Shown here: piece after piece, positions 34,475 to 43,818 of the stretch
Position numbering within the stretch: the stretch's first letter is position 1
Layout of the letters: every line of letters starts with the position of its first letter
DNA from: Oceanospirillum linum
GTDB lineage: Bacteria; Pseudomonadota; Gammaproteobacteria; Pseudomonadales; Halomonadaceae
NCBI RefSeq assembly: GCF_900182785.1
Contig: NZ_FXTS01000002.1
Span: 496,001-560,000, forward strand
Direction: 5' to 3'
DNA: 64,000 nucleotides
The notes under the pieces: generated by a model
Seen by the model: the letters and a program-made list of their open reading frames with translations, nothing else
Told to the model about the DNA's origin: nothing
Database searches by the model: none
Position numbers and translations under genes: made by a program

Positions 34475-34960
34475 ATGAATTGGGTTACCCCTGATCTGTG
34501 TGATGAAAACCCGGAACTTGTACAGGCTGTTGAGCCGGGCTTTGCTAATTACGGTGGTGTAGCGTCTTTTTTTGGTCAGATTGTGACCGTTAAATGCTTT
34601 GAAGATAATTCAAAAGTGAAAGAACTGGTGGATCAACCCGGTGAAGGTAAGGTCATGGTGGTTGATGCTGGCGGCTCATTTCGTTGCGCTATGCTGGGCG
34701 ATATGTTGGCTGAGAAAGCTGTCAAAAATGGTTGGGCGGGTATCATCATGTATGGCTGTGTCCGCGATGTGGATGTTCTGGCTGAGTTGGAACTGGGTGT
34801 TCAGGCGCTGGGTTCTCACCCGATGAAGAGCCTGAAAAAAGGCATCGGCGAAGAAGGTCTTGACGTTACATTTGGCGGCGTTACTTTCCGCCCGGGTGAA
34901 TACGTTTACGCTGATAACAACGGCATTATTGTTTCCCCTGAAGCGCTTAAGATGCCGTAA
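34475..34960 (+). CDS. rraA: RraA family regulator of RNase E
   Basis: A 161-residue protein matching RraA in length and core (EGKVMVVDAGGSFRCAMLGDMLA, GWAGIIMYGCVRDVD). In enterobacteria RraA binds RNase E and inhibits mRNA decay. The same fold is used by HMG/CHA aldolases, but those are usually longer and this length favours RraA. The aldolase-type residues (DxD after CVR) are also present, so weak aldolase activity cannot be excluded. ATG 34475 has GGAG 8 bases upstream. It is divergent from rnb, another RNA-decay gene. Confidence 0.87.
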   Translation: MNWVTPDLCDENPELVQAVEPGFANYGGVASFFGQIVTVKCFEDNSKVKELVDQPGEGKVMVVDAGGSFRCAMLGDMLAEKAVKNGWAGIIMYGCVRDVDVLAELELGVQALGSHPMKSLKKGIGEEGLDVTFGGVTFRPGEYVYADNNGIIVSPEALKMP

Positions 34961-35329
34961 ATCCAGTGATACCCTCAAATCCGGCGATACTTTGAGCACC
35001 AAAGGTGCGCTGAATCTGAGGGCTCGAAATTAGCTGAGTCAGGCAAGCCAACTCCTGAGGGGTTGTAGGGCAGGAGTGATATTTCGTAGACCGGACGATC
35101 ATCACGGGTGTTGATTGTTGCGCTGGCTCAGCTTACTGCTTTAGGAGGTATACTCCGAACTCTTTTCCCTCTTTTATGCCCACACTTTACATAACTTTAA
35201 ACCATTTCAGTGCCTTAGGCGTATCCAGAAAAAGCGTATTGATTTAATCTTGATGAACTTATTAAGTTATCCGGCTGTCTATGCTGGCTGACATACGTCA
35301 TACAAACAGAACGGTTTAAAAAGAGCATT
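34961..35329. other. 369-base gap before the efflux operon
   Basis: No gene is seen. GCACC/GGTGC (34996-35000 with 35004-35008) forms a small hairpin after rraA. TGAC-ATAC-GTCA at 35289-35300 is an inverted repeat 30 bases before the efflux start and could be an operator. Both are short and could be chance. Confidence 0.35.
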
Positions 35330-36826
35330 GTGGTGTCCGATTCCAACGTAAATATTAACGATACACAGAATACAGCAAGCGCTACCCCAAGTTTTAGTAT
35401 AAAAACCTCTGCTTTTGTTTTTCTGTTGGCCCTGGCCGGGTGTAGTGCTTATGAAGAGCGGAGCACCCCTGACCCTAAGGCATTAGGCCTTCCTGCTCAG
35501 TGGCAGTCAGCGGCTTCATCAGATGGCCTGTATCCTGCCGATAAAGAAGCAGGAAATCAGTTCTACTCGCCGTTGCTGGCGACAACCGCTCAAACGCGCT
35601 GGGTCAAAAGTTTTAACGATCCCTCCCTGGCTTTGCTGGTTGAGCGTGTGCTTTCTAATAACCCCTCCCTTGCAGCGGAAGCGGCTAAGGTAGTGAGTGC
35701 CGGAGCAGGACAGATTCAGTCTGAATCTGCTCTATACCCAACTCTGGATCTGACAGGCAGTATCAGTGAGAGCCAGACCGGTGACAGCCGTTCCGGCAGT
35801 GAAAGTGTCAAACTGAATGCAGGCTTTGAACTGGATATATGGGGTAAGCTCAGTGCCCGCGAGCAGGAGGCCAGTCTTAACTATTCGGCGGCAAGGGCCA
35901 GCTTCTCAGGCGCAGCCCTTGACCTGAGTGCTGATGTTGCGGAAGGTTGGTACAACCTAATTACTCAGAAGAAGTTGCTTAAACTCTATAAGCGTCGGGA
36001 AGATACGCTCATTAATGCTCTTAAAGTTATTGAGCAGGGTTATAAAAACGGACTGAAAGAGATTGATGAGCTTTATGATGCTAAGCAAAGCCTGCAGAGT
36101 GAAAGGGATAATATTTCATCTCAGGAACAGATTATTGCTGAGCAGGTTCGGGCGCTTCAGGTTTTTCTTGGTCGCTACCCCGATGGCCGTTTATTGAACG
36201 AAGAAGGGTTAGAGTTACCTGATTTGCCCGCATTAAAGACTGAAATTCTGCCCTCAGAACTCATTACCCGTTCACCGGTTTTACAGTCCCATTGGCTGAC
36301 ATTGCTGGCTGCTGATGCCGGACTTGCCGCTGCAAACCGTGAGCGTTTTCCCAGTCTCTCGCTATCCGCTTCCGTCGATCAGAGCATTGACTGGAACCTG
36401 ATGGCCAGTCTGACACAACCACTTTTTAATGCCGGTAAACTTGCTGCCGCAGAGGATCAGGCTGCTGCGAATGTTGAACAGCAGGAAAAGCTATACCTGC
36501 AGACTGTTTTTTCGACATTCGCCGATGTTGAAAATGTATTGATGCAGGAGGCAACTCTGGCCCATCGTTATCAGCTGGCGTCAGAGGATCTGGTGACCGC
36601 CCGTAATACCACAACACTGGCTCTGAGCCAGTATCAGCTGGGATTAACAGACCTGGACAGCCTGCTTTCGGTGCAAAAAAGTATGCTTGACTCTGAAGCT
36701 CAGTTATTGGCCCTGCATAATCAGAGATTGTCCAATCGTATCCGGTTGTACCAGCTTTTAGGTGGTGATACTCGGTCTGAGCAAGCATTTTTAGCTGATA
36801 AGGTTCAGCCTTCAGATGCACTTTAG
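35330..36826 (+). CDS. outer-membrane efflux lipoprotein (OprM/NodT type)
   Basis: Outer-membrane channel partner of a tripartite RND pump, 498 residues. A lipobox LALAGC lies near residue 37 after a long polar N-terminal leader; the start (GTG 35330 or the adjacent GTG 35333) is uncertain and a shorter start was not found. Two OEP repeats follow, with helical, Ala/Glu/Gln-rich stretches and the family LGLTDLDSLLSVQ segment near the end. It is first in an operon with an adaptor (88-base gap) and the pump. Confidence 0.87.
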   Translation: MVSDSNVNINDTQNTASATPSFSIKTSAFVFLLALAGCSAYEERSTPDPKALGLPAQWQSAASSDGLYPADKEAGNQFYSPLLATTAQTRWVKSFNDPSLALLVERVLSNNPSLAAEAAKVVSAGAGQIQSESALYPTLDLTGSISESQTGDSRSGSESVKLNAGFELDIWGKLSAREQEASLNYSAARASFSGAALDLSADVAEGWYNLITQKKLLKLYKRREDTLINALKVIEQGYKNGLKEIDELYDAKQSLQSERDNISSQEQIIAEQVRALQVFLGRYPDGRLLNEEGLELPDLPALKTEILPSELITRSPVLQSHWLTLLAADAGLAAANRERFPSLSLSASVDQSIDWNLMASLTQPLFNAGKLAAAEDQAAANVEQQEKLYLQTVFSTFADVENVLMQEATLAHRYQLASEDLVTARNTTTLALSQYQLGLTDLDSLLSVQKSMLDSEAQLLALHNQRLSNRIRLYQLLGGDTRSEQAFLADKVQPSDAL

Positions 36827-36913
36827 GGCTGTATGTCACAAAAAAGTCAGGGCATAACGCCTTTATAACACATACCGTATTTCAAAAAAGACGCTCCGGC
36901 ACAGGTTAATCCG

Positions 36914-38053
36914 ATGCTTAGAAAACTACTACCTCTCGTTGTTATATCCGCCATGATAGGTGCCGCTTGGTTTATTTTCTCTAACCCACCGGCAGTGGAT
37001 CGTTCACCAAGGGCGCGGGCTGCCGCAATGACCGTTCAGGTTGAGACAATTAAACCCCAGAACTATCAATTGATTGTTAAGCGTTATGGGCGGGTTCTGG
37101 CTCGCCAGCGCACCAGTTTGGTTGCAGAGGCTGCGGGTAAGGTGACCTACATAGCGCCTGAGTTAAGATCTGGTGGACAGCTGAGCAAAGGGCAATTGCT
37201 GCTCAAACTTGATGATTCCCGTTATCAGGCAGAGCTTGCAATCGCAGAAGCTTCCCTGACAGAAAGTCTGCAGAATTTGGCGGATGAAGAGGCTCAGGCG
37301 ATACAGGCTAAACAAGCCTGGAGCTTATCCGGACAGCCTGGTGAACCCAGTGAACGGGTTTTACGGGTACCTCAGCTTAAAGCAGCCCGGGCACAGGTTG
37401 CCAGTGCCCGCAGTTCTGTTCGATTAGCTAAAATCGCTTTACAGGACACGCGCCTTACAGCCCCTTTCGCCGCTAAGGTGGCAAGTGTTGCTGTTGAAGT
37501 GGGGCAGGCCATTAGCTCCGGCAGTGAAATTGCAACTCTGATAGCGGACAGAGCACCGGAAATTGAAGTGGCTTTGCACCAGCGTGATCTTGATTATCTG
37601 TCACCAGAAACTGAGCCACCGGCTTTAGTTCAGGATGAGGTCAAGCAATATCAGGGTTCACTTCTGCGTACTGCTGCTGAGCTGGATAGTGCCAGTCAGC
37701 AGTTGATGGCAACGGTGACTCTGGACGGCCCTGTATCCTCTGACGGCAATAACGAATCTCCCCAGAGCTGGCCACAGGTGGGGCGTCTGGTTGAGGTTGC
37801 TATTGATGGGACAGAGCTTAAAGATGTGATTGTGATTCCTAATGGGTCTGTCTATCAAAGCCGCTATGTCTATGTGGTTGAAAAAAGACGCCTGAAAAGG
37901 CGCGAAGTTACCATTAGCTGGCATGATGATCTTTATTCAGTTGTCAGCAGTGGCCTGCAACCCGGAGAGCAACTTGTGCTAACGCCACTTGGTCAGGTGA
38001 CCAGTGGTATACGTGTTGCCGTTACTGAAAAAAGTGAGGGCCAGCAGCCATGA
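36914..38053 (+). CDS. RND efflux periplasmic adaptor
   Basis: Membrane fusion protein of 379 residues that links the pump to the outer-membrane channel. One N-terminal hydrophobic segment (about 6-23) anchors it; there is no lipobox Cys. Lipoyl-like half-motifs (YGRVLARQRTSLVAEAAGKV and KVASVAVEVGQAI) flank a helical hairpin at about 95-175, followed by beta-barrel and membrane-proximal domains. Its stop overlaps the pump start by four bases (ATGA). The substrate is not evident. Confidence 0.88.
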   Translation: MLRKLLPLVVISAMIGAAWFIFSNPPAVDRSPRARAAAMTVQVETIKPQNYQLIVKRYGRVLARQRTSLVAEAAGKVTYIAPELRSGGQLSKGQLLLKLDDSRYQAELAIAEASLTESLQNLADEEAQAIQAKQAWSLSGQPGEPSERVLRVPQLKAARAQVASARSSVRLAKIALQDTRLTAPFAAKVASVAVEVGQAISSGSEIATLIADRAPEIEVALHQRDLDYLSPETEPPALVQDEVKQYQGSLLRTAAELDSASQQLMATVTLDGPVSSDGNNESPQSWPQVGRLVEVAIDGTELKDVIVIPNGSVYQSRYVYVVEKRRLKRREVTISWHDDLYSVVSSGLQPGEQLVLTPLGQVTSGIRVAVTEKSEGQQP

Positions 38054-41000
38054 TAGCCTGGTTTGCCCGCAACCATGTTGCCGCTAATCTGATGATGATC
38101 TCGATCTTATTGGCGGGTATTTTCTTTCTGGTTAAGAAAGTTCCTTTGGAAGTTTTTCCATCGGTTGAGTTTGACCAGGTTAACGTATCAGTCAGCTTAC
38201 GTGGTGCCAGCCCGGAGGATATGGAGCAAGGTGTTGCGATTCTGATTGAGCAAAGTATTCAGGGCCTGGAAGGTATCGAGCAGATTGTCAGTCGCTCGGC
38301 GGAGGGCAGTACTCAGGTTAGTATCGAGGTTGCCGATGGCTATGACCCTAAGGAATTGTTAACTGATATTAAGTCACGGGTTGATGCGATCAATAATCTT
38401 CCGTCTGACGCTGATCGTCCGACAGTCGCCTTGGCAGAACGTATTCGTGAAGTGATCTCTATTGCAATATCCGGTGATCTGTCAGAGCGTGAAATTCGCC
38501 AATCAGCGGAGCAGGTTCGTGATGATCTTATTCGTGCCCCCGGGGTGACCCAGGTGGAATTGGCCGGTGTGCGTGACTATGAAGTTTCAATCGAAGTGTC
38601 ACCACGAAACCTTAAAGAACATGGTTTGACCCTGGGGGATATTGAGCAGAGCATCGAGTTAGAATCAACGGATCTATCTGCCGGTAATATGAAAACTCTT
38701 GGTAATGAGGTGCTGATCAGTTCAAAAGGCCAGCGCTATACTCAGCGGGAGTTTGAAAATATCGTTGTCAAAGCGGATGAGAATGGCGGTTTGGTTCGGC
38801 TTGGTGATATTGCGACCGTTCGTGATGGCTTCGAAGAATCCCCACTGAGAACCCGTTTTAATGGTAAGCCCGCAGCCATGGTCGATGTTTATCGGACCGG
38901 GCAGGAAAGTGCTATTGCAGTTGCGGATGCGGTGAAGGAATATATTGCTTCCCGCCAAGATGGGCTGCCGGCAGGTCTCGAAATCACCTATTGGGATGAT
39001 GATTCAGAGGTTGTTAAGAAGCGCCTGAACACTCTGCTGAGTAATGCGATGCAAGGGGGGCTTCTGGTACTGGCTCTGCTGACACTTTTTCTGAGACCTG
39101 CCATCGCATTCTGGGTTTTCATCGGCATTCCAATCAGCTTTATGGGTGCTTTTATTCTGCTTCCCCTGCTGGGTGTCAGTTTGAATATCGCCAGTTTATT
39201 CGGCTTTATTCTTGTACTGGGCATTGTGGTTGATGATGCTATTGTTACCGGTGAAAATGTCTACAGCCACCTGAGAAAGTCGGATAGTGGGCTTGACGCA
39301 GCGATTGCGGGCACCAAAGAAGTCGCAGTCCCTGTTACTTTTGGTGTATTAACGACGGTAGCCGCTTTTTTACCTCTGGCTTTTATTGGAGGCCACAGAG
39401 GGGCGATTTTTTCCCAGATACCCGCTGTTGTCATTCCTGTACTGCTGTTCTCACTGATTGAATCTAAATTTGTACTACCGGCTCACCTCAAGTATATCCG
39501 GCTACGTCAGGGGAGTGAAAAACAGTCACGACTTGAACGTTGGCAGCAGGGTTTTGCTGATGGCTTTGAACGCTTTATTCTGCGTTATTACCGGCCCGCC
39601 CTTAAGCGTGTGCTGCGCTATCGCTACACCGCTCTGGCGCTTTCTGTTGGTGCGCTGATTCTGTTATTTGCAACGGTAAGCTCCGGGTGGATGCGCTTTA
39701 CCTTTTTCCCTAAAGTGCCCAGTGAGACCGCAAGGGTAACTCTGACGATGCCAACAGGGACAGCGTTTGATGTTACAGACCGCTTTGTTGTTAATATGAC
39801 CGACCAGGCACGGGTACTGCAGGAAAAACATCGCGATCCTGTGTCTGGTGTTAGTGTTATTCAGAACATATTCTCAACGACGGGCTCAAAGGGCGAGGCT
39901 CATGTGGGACAGGTGCGATTTGAGATTACTCCGGCAGAAGAGCGGGATTCCAATATTACCAGTCTGGAGCTAGTCAATGAGTGGCGTGATCTTATCGGCC
40001 CAATACCTGGTGCAGAGTCTATTGCTTTCAGAGCGGAGCTTGGCCGGGTCGGTGACCCAGTAGACATCGAACTTTCCGGTTCAGATCTTAGCGTGCTCTC
40101 TGAGGTTGCTGAGCAGGTCAAAGAACGTCTTGCGACCTATCCAAGTTTGTTCGATATAACGGACTCACTGGCGGATGGTAAGCAAGAGCTGCAAATTGAA
40201 CTCAAGCCCCAGGCATATATGCTGGGACTGGACCGCTCAACGATTATGCAGCAGATTCAGAAAGCCTACCTGGGTGCTGAAGTTCAGAGTATTCAGCGGG
40301 GCAGGGAAGAAGTGGTTGTTATGCTGCGCCTCCCACAGCAAGCTCGTAACTCCATATCTGACCTGTTGGACCTGGAAATTGCTAATGGCTCCGGAACCCT
40401 TATTCCTCTATCGCATCTGGTAGAGCTTGAGCCAGGTAAGAGTCCTTCTGCTATCTATCGTATTGATGGCTATCGAACAATCAATGTCACTGCGGATATG
40501 GACAAAAAGACGGCCAATACGACCGTAATGAATCAGGATCTTAAGCAGTATCTCGATCAGTTAACGCAGCAGTATCCGTCAGTTGCTTATACGCTTCGTG
40601 GTGAAGCAGAGGAGCAGGCTGAGTCATTCGGATCGCTTCAAATTGGTTTGCTGTTAGTTCTTTTTGTGATTTATGCCCTGCTTGCAATCCCTTTTGGCAG
40701 CTACAGCCAGCCATTGATCGTGATGTCAGTGATCCCTTTTGGTGCTATTGGTGCGGTATTAGGGCATGCCATCATGGGTATGCCTCTGACCATTATGAGC
40801 CTGATGGGCTTACTGGCACTGGTGGGTGTTGTCGTAAATGACAGTTTGGTATTGGTGGACTTTGTCAATCAGAAGCGACAGGCCGGCGATAAACTATATA
40901 AAGCGATTATGAGTGCGGCACCTAAGCGGTTCAGACCGGTAATGCTGACCTCTATGACAACCTTTATTGGCTTATTTCCGCTTCTGTTTGAGAAGTCAAC

Positions 41001-41157
41001 GCAAGCTCAGTTTTTGATTCCTATGGCGGTTTCTTTAGGTTTTGGGATTTTGTTTGCTACACTGATTACACTGTTCCTGATCCCTGTTAACTATATGATT
41101 CTTGAAGATATTAAGTCTTTTGTTCATCGGGATAAGAAAAATACTCATGATCATTAA
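38050..41157 (+). CDS. RND-family efflux pump (AcrB/HAE type)
   Basis: Inner-membrane proton-driven exporter of 1035 residues, the family's usual length. It has 12 membrane segments in two halves with large periplasmic loops after segments 1 and 7. The proton-relay pair is intact in GIVVDDAIVTGE. The second half carries the matching VVVNDSLVLVDF. The N-terminus (WFARNHVAANLMM) is typical of a subfamily of poorly characterised RND pumps. It is the third gene of the channel-adaptor-pump operon. No regulator gene adjoins, so the drug or metabolite exported is unknown. Confidence 0.92.
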   Translation: MIAWFARNHVAANLMMISILLAGIFFLVKKVPLEVFPSVEFDQVNVSVSLRGASPEDMEQGVAILIEQSIQGLEGIEQIVSRSAEGSTQVSIEVADGYDPKELLTDIKSRVDAINNLPSDADRPTVALAERIREVISIAISGDLSEREIRQSAEQVRDDLIRAPGVTQVELAGVRDYEVSIEVSPRNLKEHGLTLGDIEQSIELESTDLSAGNMKTLGNEVLISSKGQRYTQREFENIVVKADENGGLVRLGDIATVRDGFEESPLRTRFNGKPAAMVDVYRTGQESAIAVADAVKEYIASRQDGLPAGLEITYWDDDSEVVKKRLNTLLSNAMQGGLLVLALLTLFLRPAIAFWVFIGIPISFMGAFILLPLLGVSLNIASLFGFILVLGIVVDDAIVTGENVYSHLRKSDSGLDAAIAGTKEVAVPVTFGVLTTVAAFLPLAFIGGHRGAIFSQIPAVVIPVLLFSLIESKFVLPAHLKYIRLRQGSEKQSRLERWQQGFADGFERFILRYYRPALKRVLRYRYTALALSVGALILLFATVSSGWMRFTFFPKVPSETARVTLTMPTGTAFDVTDRFVVNMTDQARVLQEKHRDPVSGVSVIQNIFSTTGSKGEAHVGQVRFEITPAEERDSNITSLELVNEWRDLIGPIPGAESIAFRAELGRVGDPVDIELSGSDLSVLSEVAEQVKERLATYPSLFDITDSLADGKQELQIELKPQAYMLGLDRSTIMQQIQKAYLGAEVQSIQRGREEVVVMLRLPQQARNSISDLLDLEIANGSGTLIPLSHLVELEPGKSPSAIYRIDGYRTINVTADMDKKTANTTVMNQDLKQYLDQLTQQYPSVAYTLRGEAEEQAESFGSLQIGLLLVLFVIYALLAIPFGSYSQPLIVMSVIPFGAIGAVLGHAIMGMPLTIMSLMGLLALVGVVVNDSLVLVDFVNQKRQAGDKLYKAIMSAAPKRFRPVMLTSMTTFIGLFPLLFEKSTQAQFLIPMAVSLGFGILFATLITLFLIPVNYMILEDIKSFVHRDKKNTHDH

Positions 41158-41240
41158 TCACCGGTTGTCACAGGCAGATCAATAAGCAGGAAACAGCTTC
41201 TTTTTCAGGGGTATGGGAAGCCTGGAAGACATACTTCATG

Positions 41241-41268
41241 CAGCAGCCGAAACGGATACCGGCTGCTG
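41241..41268 (+). terminator. stem-loop after the RND operon
   Basis: CAGCAGCCG (41241-41249) pairs perfectly with CGGCTGCTG (41260-41268) around a 10-base loop. It lies 84 bases past the pump stop and 48 before ghrA. Lack of a T run leaves its role as terminator or ghrA leader open. Confidence 0.5.
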
Positions 41269-41315
41269 AATCTGCAGGGTTAGCAATATGTTGCTGTACC
41301 TGCTAAGGATTTACG

Positions 41316-42227
41316 ATGCGTATCCTATTGTCATCCCCGCTGACAGATCAGGGCTTCTATCTGGATGCTATGCACAAATTTTGTCCCTACGCTGATATCC
41401 GCTTATGGGAAGATATAAAAAAGAGTGACTGGCAGGCAGAGTATGCTCTCGTCTGGAAACCTGAAAACGAGCTATTTCTTCATCAGACTCAGTTGCGTGC
41501 GATCTTCAATCTTGGTGCTGGTATTGACGCATTGGAGAAACTGCCTGACCTGCCGCAGGATATCCCACTTTATAAATTACGGGATGCCGGGATGGGGCAG
41601 TGGATGCTGGAATATGTGCTTTACGGCATGATTCACTTTGGCAGACACCTTGATCACTATCGTAATCATCAGAAACGTCAACTTTGGCAACCAGAGCTGA
41701 CGCACTGCTTGCAGACCCGTAAAGCCGGCATTCTCGGACTGGGCCCTTTGGGTGTGTTTGTCGGTCAGCAATTAACCCAACTGGGTTATAGCGTTTTAGG
41801 TTGGAGCCGGAGCCCGAAACCCGATCTTGGTTTTGAGCAGATTAATGGCTATGACGACCTGGATACTTTTCTTTCCCGTTGTCAGTTTCTGGTTAATCTT
41901 TTACCTGCAAAGGATGAAACCTACCATTTGTTGAATGAGCATCGCCTGATGCAACTGCCTCGTGGTGCCGTTGTCATTAGTGTTGGTCGGGGCTGTGTGA
42001 TTGATGAGCACGCTCTGCTGGTTCAGTTGCAAACTCAGCACCTGCGAGGAGCTCTATTGGACGTCTTTGAGCATGAGCCTCTGGCGAAAGAGCATCCTTT
42101 CTGGCAACAGGAAAACCTCGTGATTACACCGCATATGGCGGCTCCTACTCAGCATGAGGAAGCCATTAAGCAGATATTGGCCGATATTCTGGATATTGAG
42201 CTGGGTAACGGGCATAACCTGATCTGA
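41316..42227 (+). CDS. ghrA: glyoxylate/hydroxypyruvate reductase A-type dehydrogenase
   Basis: NAD(P)H-dependent 2-hydroxyacid dehydrogenase predicted to reduce glyoxylate to glycolate and hydroxypyruvate to glycerate. The 303-residue length matches GhrA (about 312) and is short for the wider D-2-hydroxyacid dehydrogenase family. It has the Rossmann GLGPLG, the substrate Arg in SVGRGCVIDE, the Glu in DVFEHEPL, and the catalytic His in ITPHMAAPT. ATG 41316 has AAGGA upstream. It stands alone between the RND operon and a DASS transporter. Confidence 0.88.
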   Translation: MRILLSSPLTDQGFYLDAMHKFCPYADIRLWEDIKKSDWQAEYALVWKPENELFLHQTQLRAIFNLGAGIDALEKLPDLPQDIPLYKLRDAGMGQWMLEYVLYGMIHFGRHLDHYRNHQKRQLWQPELTHCLQTRKAGILGLGPLGVFVGQQLTQLGYSVLGWSRSPKPDLGFEQINGYDDLDTFLSRCQFLVNLLPAKDETYHLLNEHRLMQLPRGAVVISVGRGCVIDEHALLVQLQTQHLRGALLDVFEHEPLAKEHPFWQQENLVITPHMAAPTQHEEAIKQILADILDIELGNGHNLI

Positions 42228-42427
42228 TAGCTGGCTTTCTGCGGATGTAGCGTATCCTGACCCCCTTTATAAGACTTATTTTTCCTGGCAGGTTACAAAT
42301 CTTTACCATGTTTGCTGGGTTTTCTGAGTTTTATCACTGATCTGTAAGGCATCTTCCACTAGAATTCCGGCCCAATCCCACAGCGATGCAGTGGATATTT
42401 CGTTTTCTGGTTTGAGGATGCTTCTTT

Positions 42428-43690
42428 ATGTTTGACCCTGTTTTGATGGGGTGTTTAATTCTGCTGGTGATCGCTGCATTGTGGGTGACCGAATGGATTC
42501 ATGTCAGCATGACAGCCCTATTGGTTCCGGTGCTGGCGGTGGTCTCCGGGATTTTTGATGTGAAAGAGGCTTTCAGCGCTTTTGCTAACCCGATTATTTT
42601 TATTTTTCTGGGTGGTTTTGCTCTGTCTGCTGCCTTGCATAAGCAAAAGCTGGATCAAAGAATTGCTCAGGCCATTCTGAGTATTGCTGCAGGTAAACTG
42701 AGCAAAGCAGCAAATCTGATCTTTATGGCCACTGCAGTTCTGTCGATGTGGATTTCAAACACGGCTACGGCAGCTATGATGCTGCCTTTGACTCTCGGTG
42801 TGTTATCTGCACTGGATTCGTCAAAACATCGTCGTACTTATCTTTTTTTCCTGTTGGGCATCGCTTTTTCAGCCAACATTGGTGGTATCGGAACCCTGGT
42901 GGGCAGCCCGCCCAATGCCATTGCCGCTGCGGCGGTTGGCTTGAGTTTTACGGGCTGGATGATGGTTGCCCTGCCGGTGGTGGTTGTCCTGATGCCGTTG
43001 ATGATCTTTACATTAAAGTTCACCTGTAAGCCGGAATTGAGTCAGCCTGTAGCTTTTGAAACGGAAAAATTACCACCTCTCAATCATGCTCAGCTTATGA
43101 CCCTGCTTGTGTTTGGTCTGACGGTTGCTGGTTGGGTTTTCAGTAAGCCTCTTGCGGCATTTCTGGGTATTGCCAGCGGTATTGATGCCGTTGTTGCGGT
43201 TAGTGCCATTCTGTTACTGACGGCATTACGGTTACTGGATTTTAATGAGTTAAATGAACAAACCGATTGGGGCATTTTGCTGCTGTTTGGTGGCGGCTTA
43301 ACGCTGAGTGCTCTGCTATCCGCATCGGGGGCCAGTGCATTTATCGCGAATCATATTATTGTGATGATTGAACACACACCTCTGATGGTCTTCATTATCT
43401 GTCTGATTATTTTTGTTATGGTGTTAACGGCAGTGGCCAGCAATACAGCCAGTGCTGCACTGCTGCTACCTATCTTTCTGCCGCTGGCAGAAGGCGTGGG
43501 CCTGGGGCAAACAGCTCTTGCAGTGTTAATTGCTATTGGTGCCTCCTGTGCCTTTACTCTGCCTGTGGCAACACCACCAAATGCTATTGTATTTGGCAGT
43601 GGCTTTGTACCTCAAAAAGAGATGCTCAGGGTAGGTTCGTTACTCAGTCTTGTGGTACTACCTATTCTGGTGGGGGTTGGCCTGAGCTAG
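42428..43690 (+). CDS. DASS/SLC13-family anion transporter
   Basis: Inner-membrane sodium-coupled carrier for dicarboxylates or sulfate, 420 residues with about 11 hydrophobic segments. Both SNT substrate/sodium motifs of the family are present: SNTATAAMMLP in the first half and SNTASAALLLP in the second, reflecting its internal repeat. It is a compact member without TrkA-C domains, which are common in sulfate-type relatives. ATG 42428 lacks a strong ribosome site. A terminator follows at 43737-43756. The substrate cannot be fixed. Confidence 0.85.
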   Translation: MFDPVLMGCLILLVIAALWVTEWIHVSMTALLVPVLAVVSGIFDVKEAFSAFANPIIFIFLGGFALSAALHKQKLDQRIAQAILSIAAGKLSKAANLIFMATAVLSMWISNTATAAMMLPLTLGVLSALDSSKHRRTYLFFLLGIAFSANIGGIGTLVGSPPNAIAAAAVGLSFTGWMMVALPVVVVLMPLMIFTLKFTCKPELSQPVAFETEKLPPLNHAQLMTLLVFGLTVAGWVFSKPLAAFLGIASGIDAVVAVSAILLLTALRLLDFNELNEQTDWGILLLFGGGLTLSALLSASGASAFIANHIIVMIEHTPLMVFIICLIIFVMVLTAVASNTASAALLLPIFLPLAEGVGLGQTALAVLIAIGASCAFTLPVATPPNAIVFGSGFVPQKEMLRVGSLLSLVVLPILVGVGLS

Positions 43691-43736
43691 TACTTTCTTA
43701 TTTGGCAAGCCTTGCAACTGTTACGGCATCATTTGG

Positions 43737-43756
43737 TAAAAGCCTTAGGGCTTTTA
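43737..43756 (+). terminator. stem-loop between the DASS and radical SAM genes
   Basis: TAAAAGCC (43737-43744) pairs with GGCTTTTA (43749-43756) around a 4-base loop. The right arm contains four T's. It is 47 bases after the transporter stop. Confidence 0.65.
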
Positions 43757-43818
43757 TGGGGGGCATTTGTTAGAATGCGCGCCCTATTTGATACTCGGTT
43801 TTACGACTAAGGCAGGCT

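Noticed and set aside
35289..35300. TGAC-ATAC-GTCA inverted repeat before the tripartite RND operon
   Set aside because: Four-base arms are too short to call an operator. I could not place a promoter around it.
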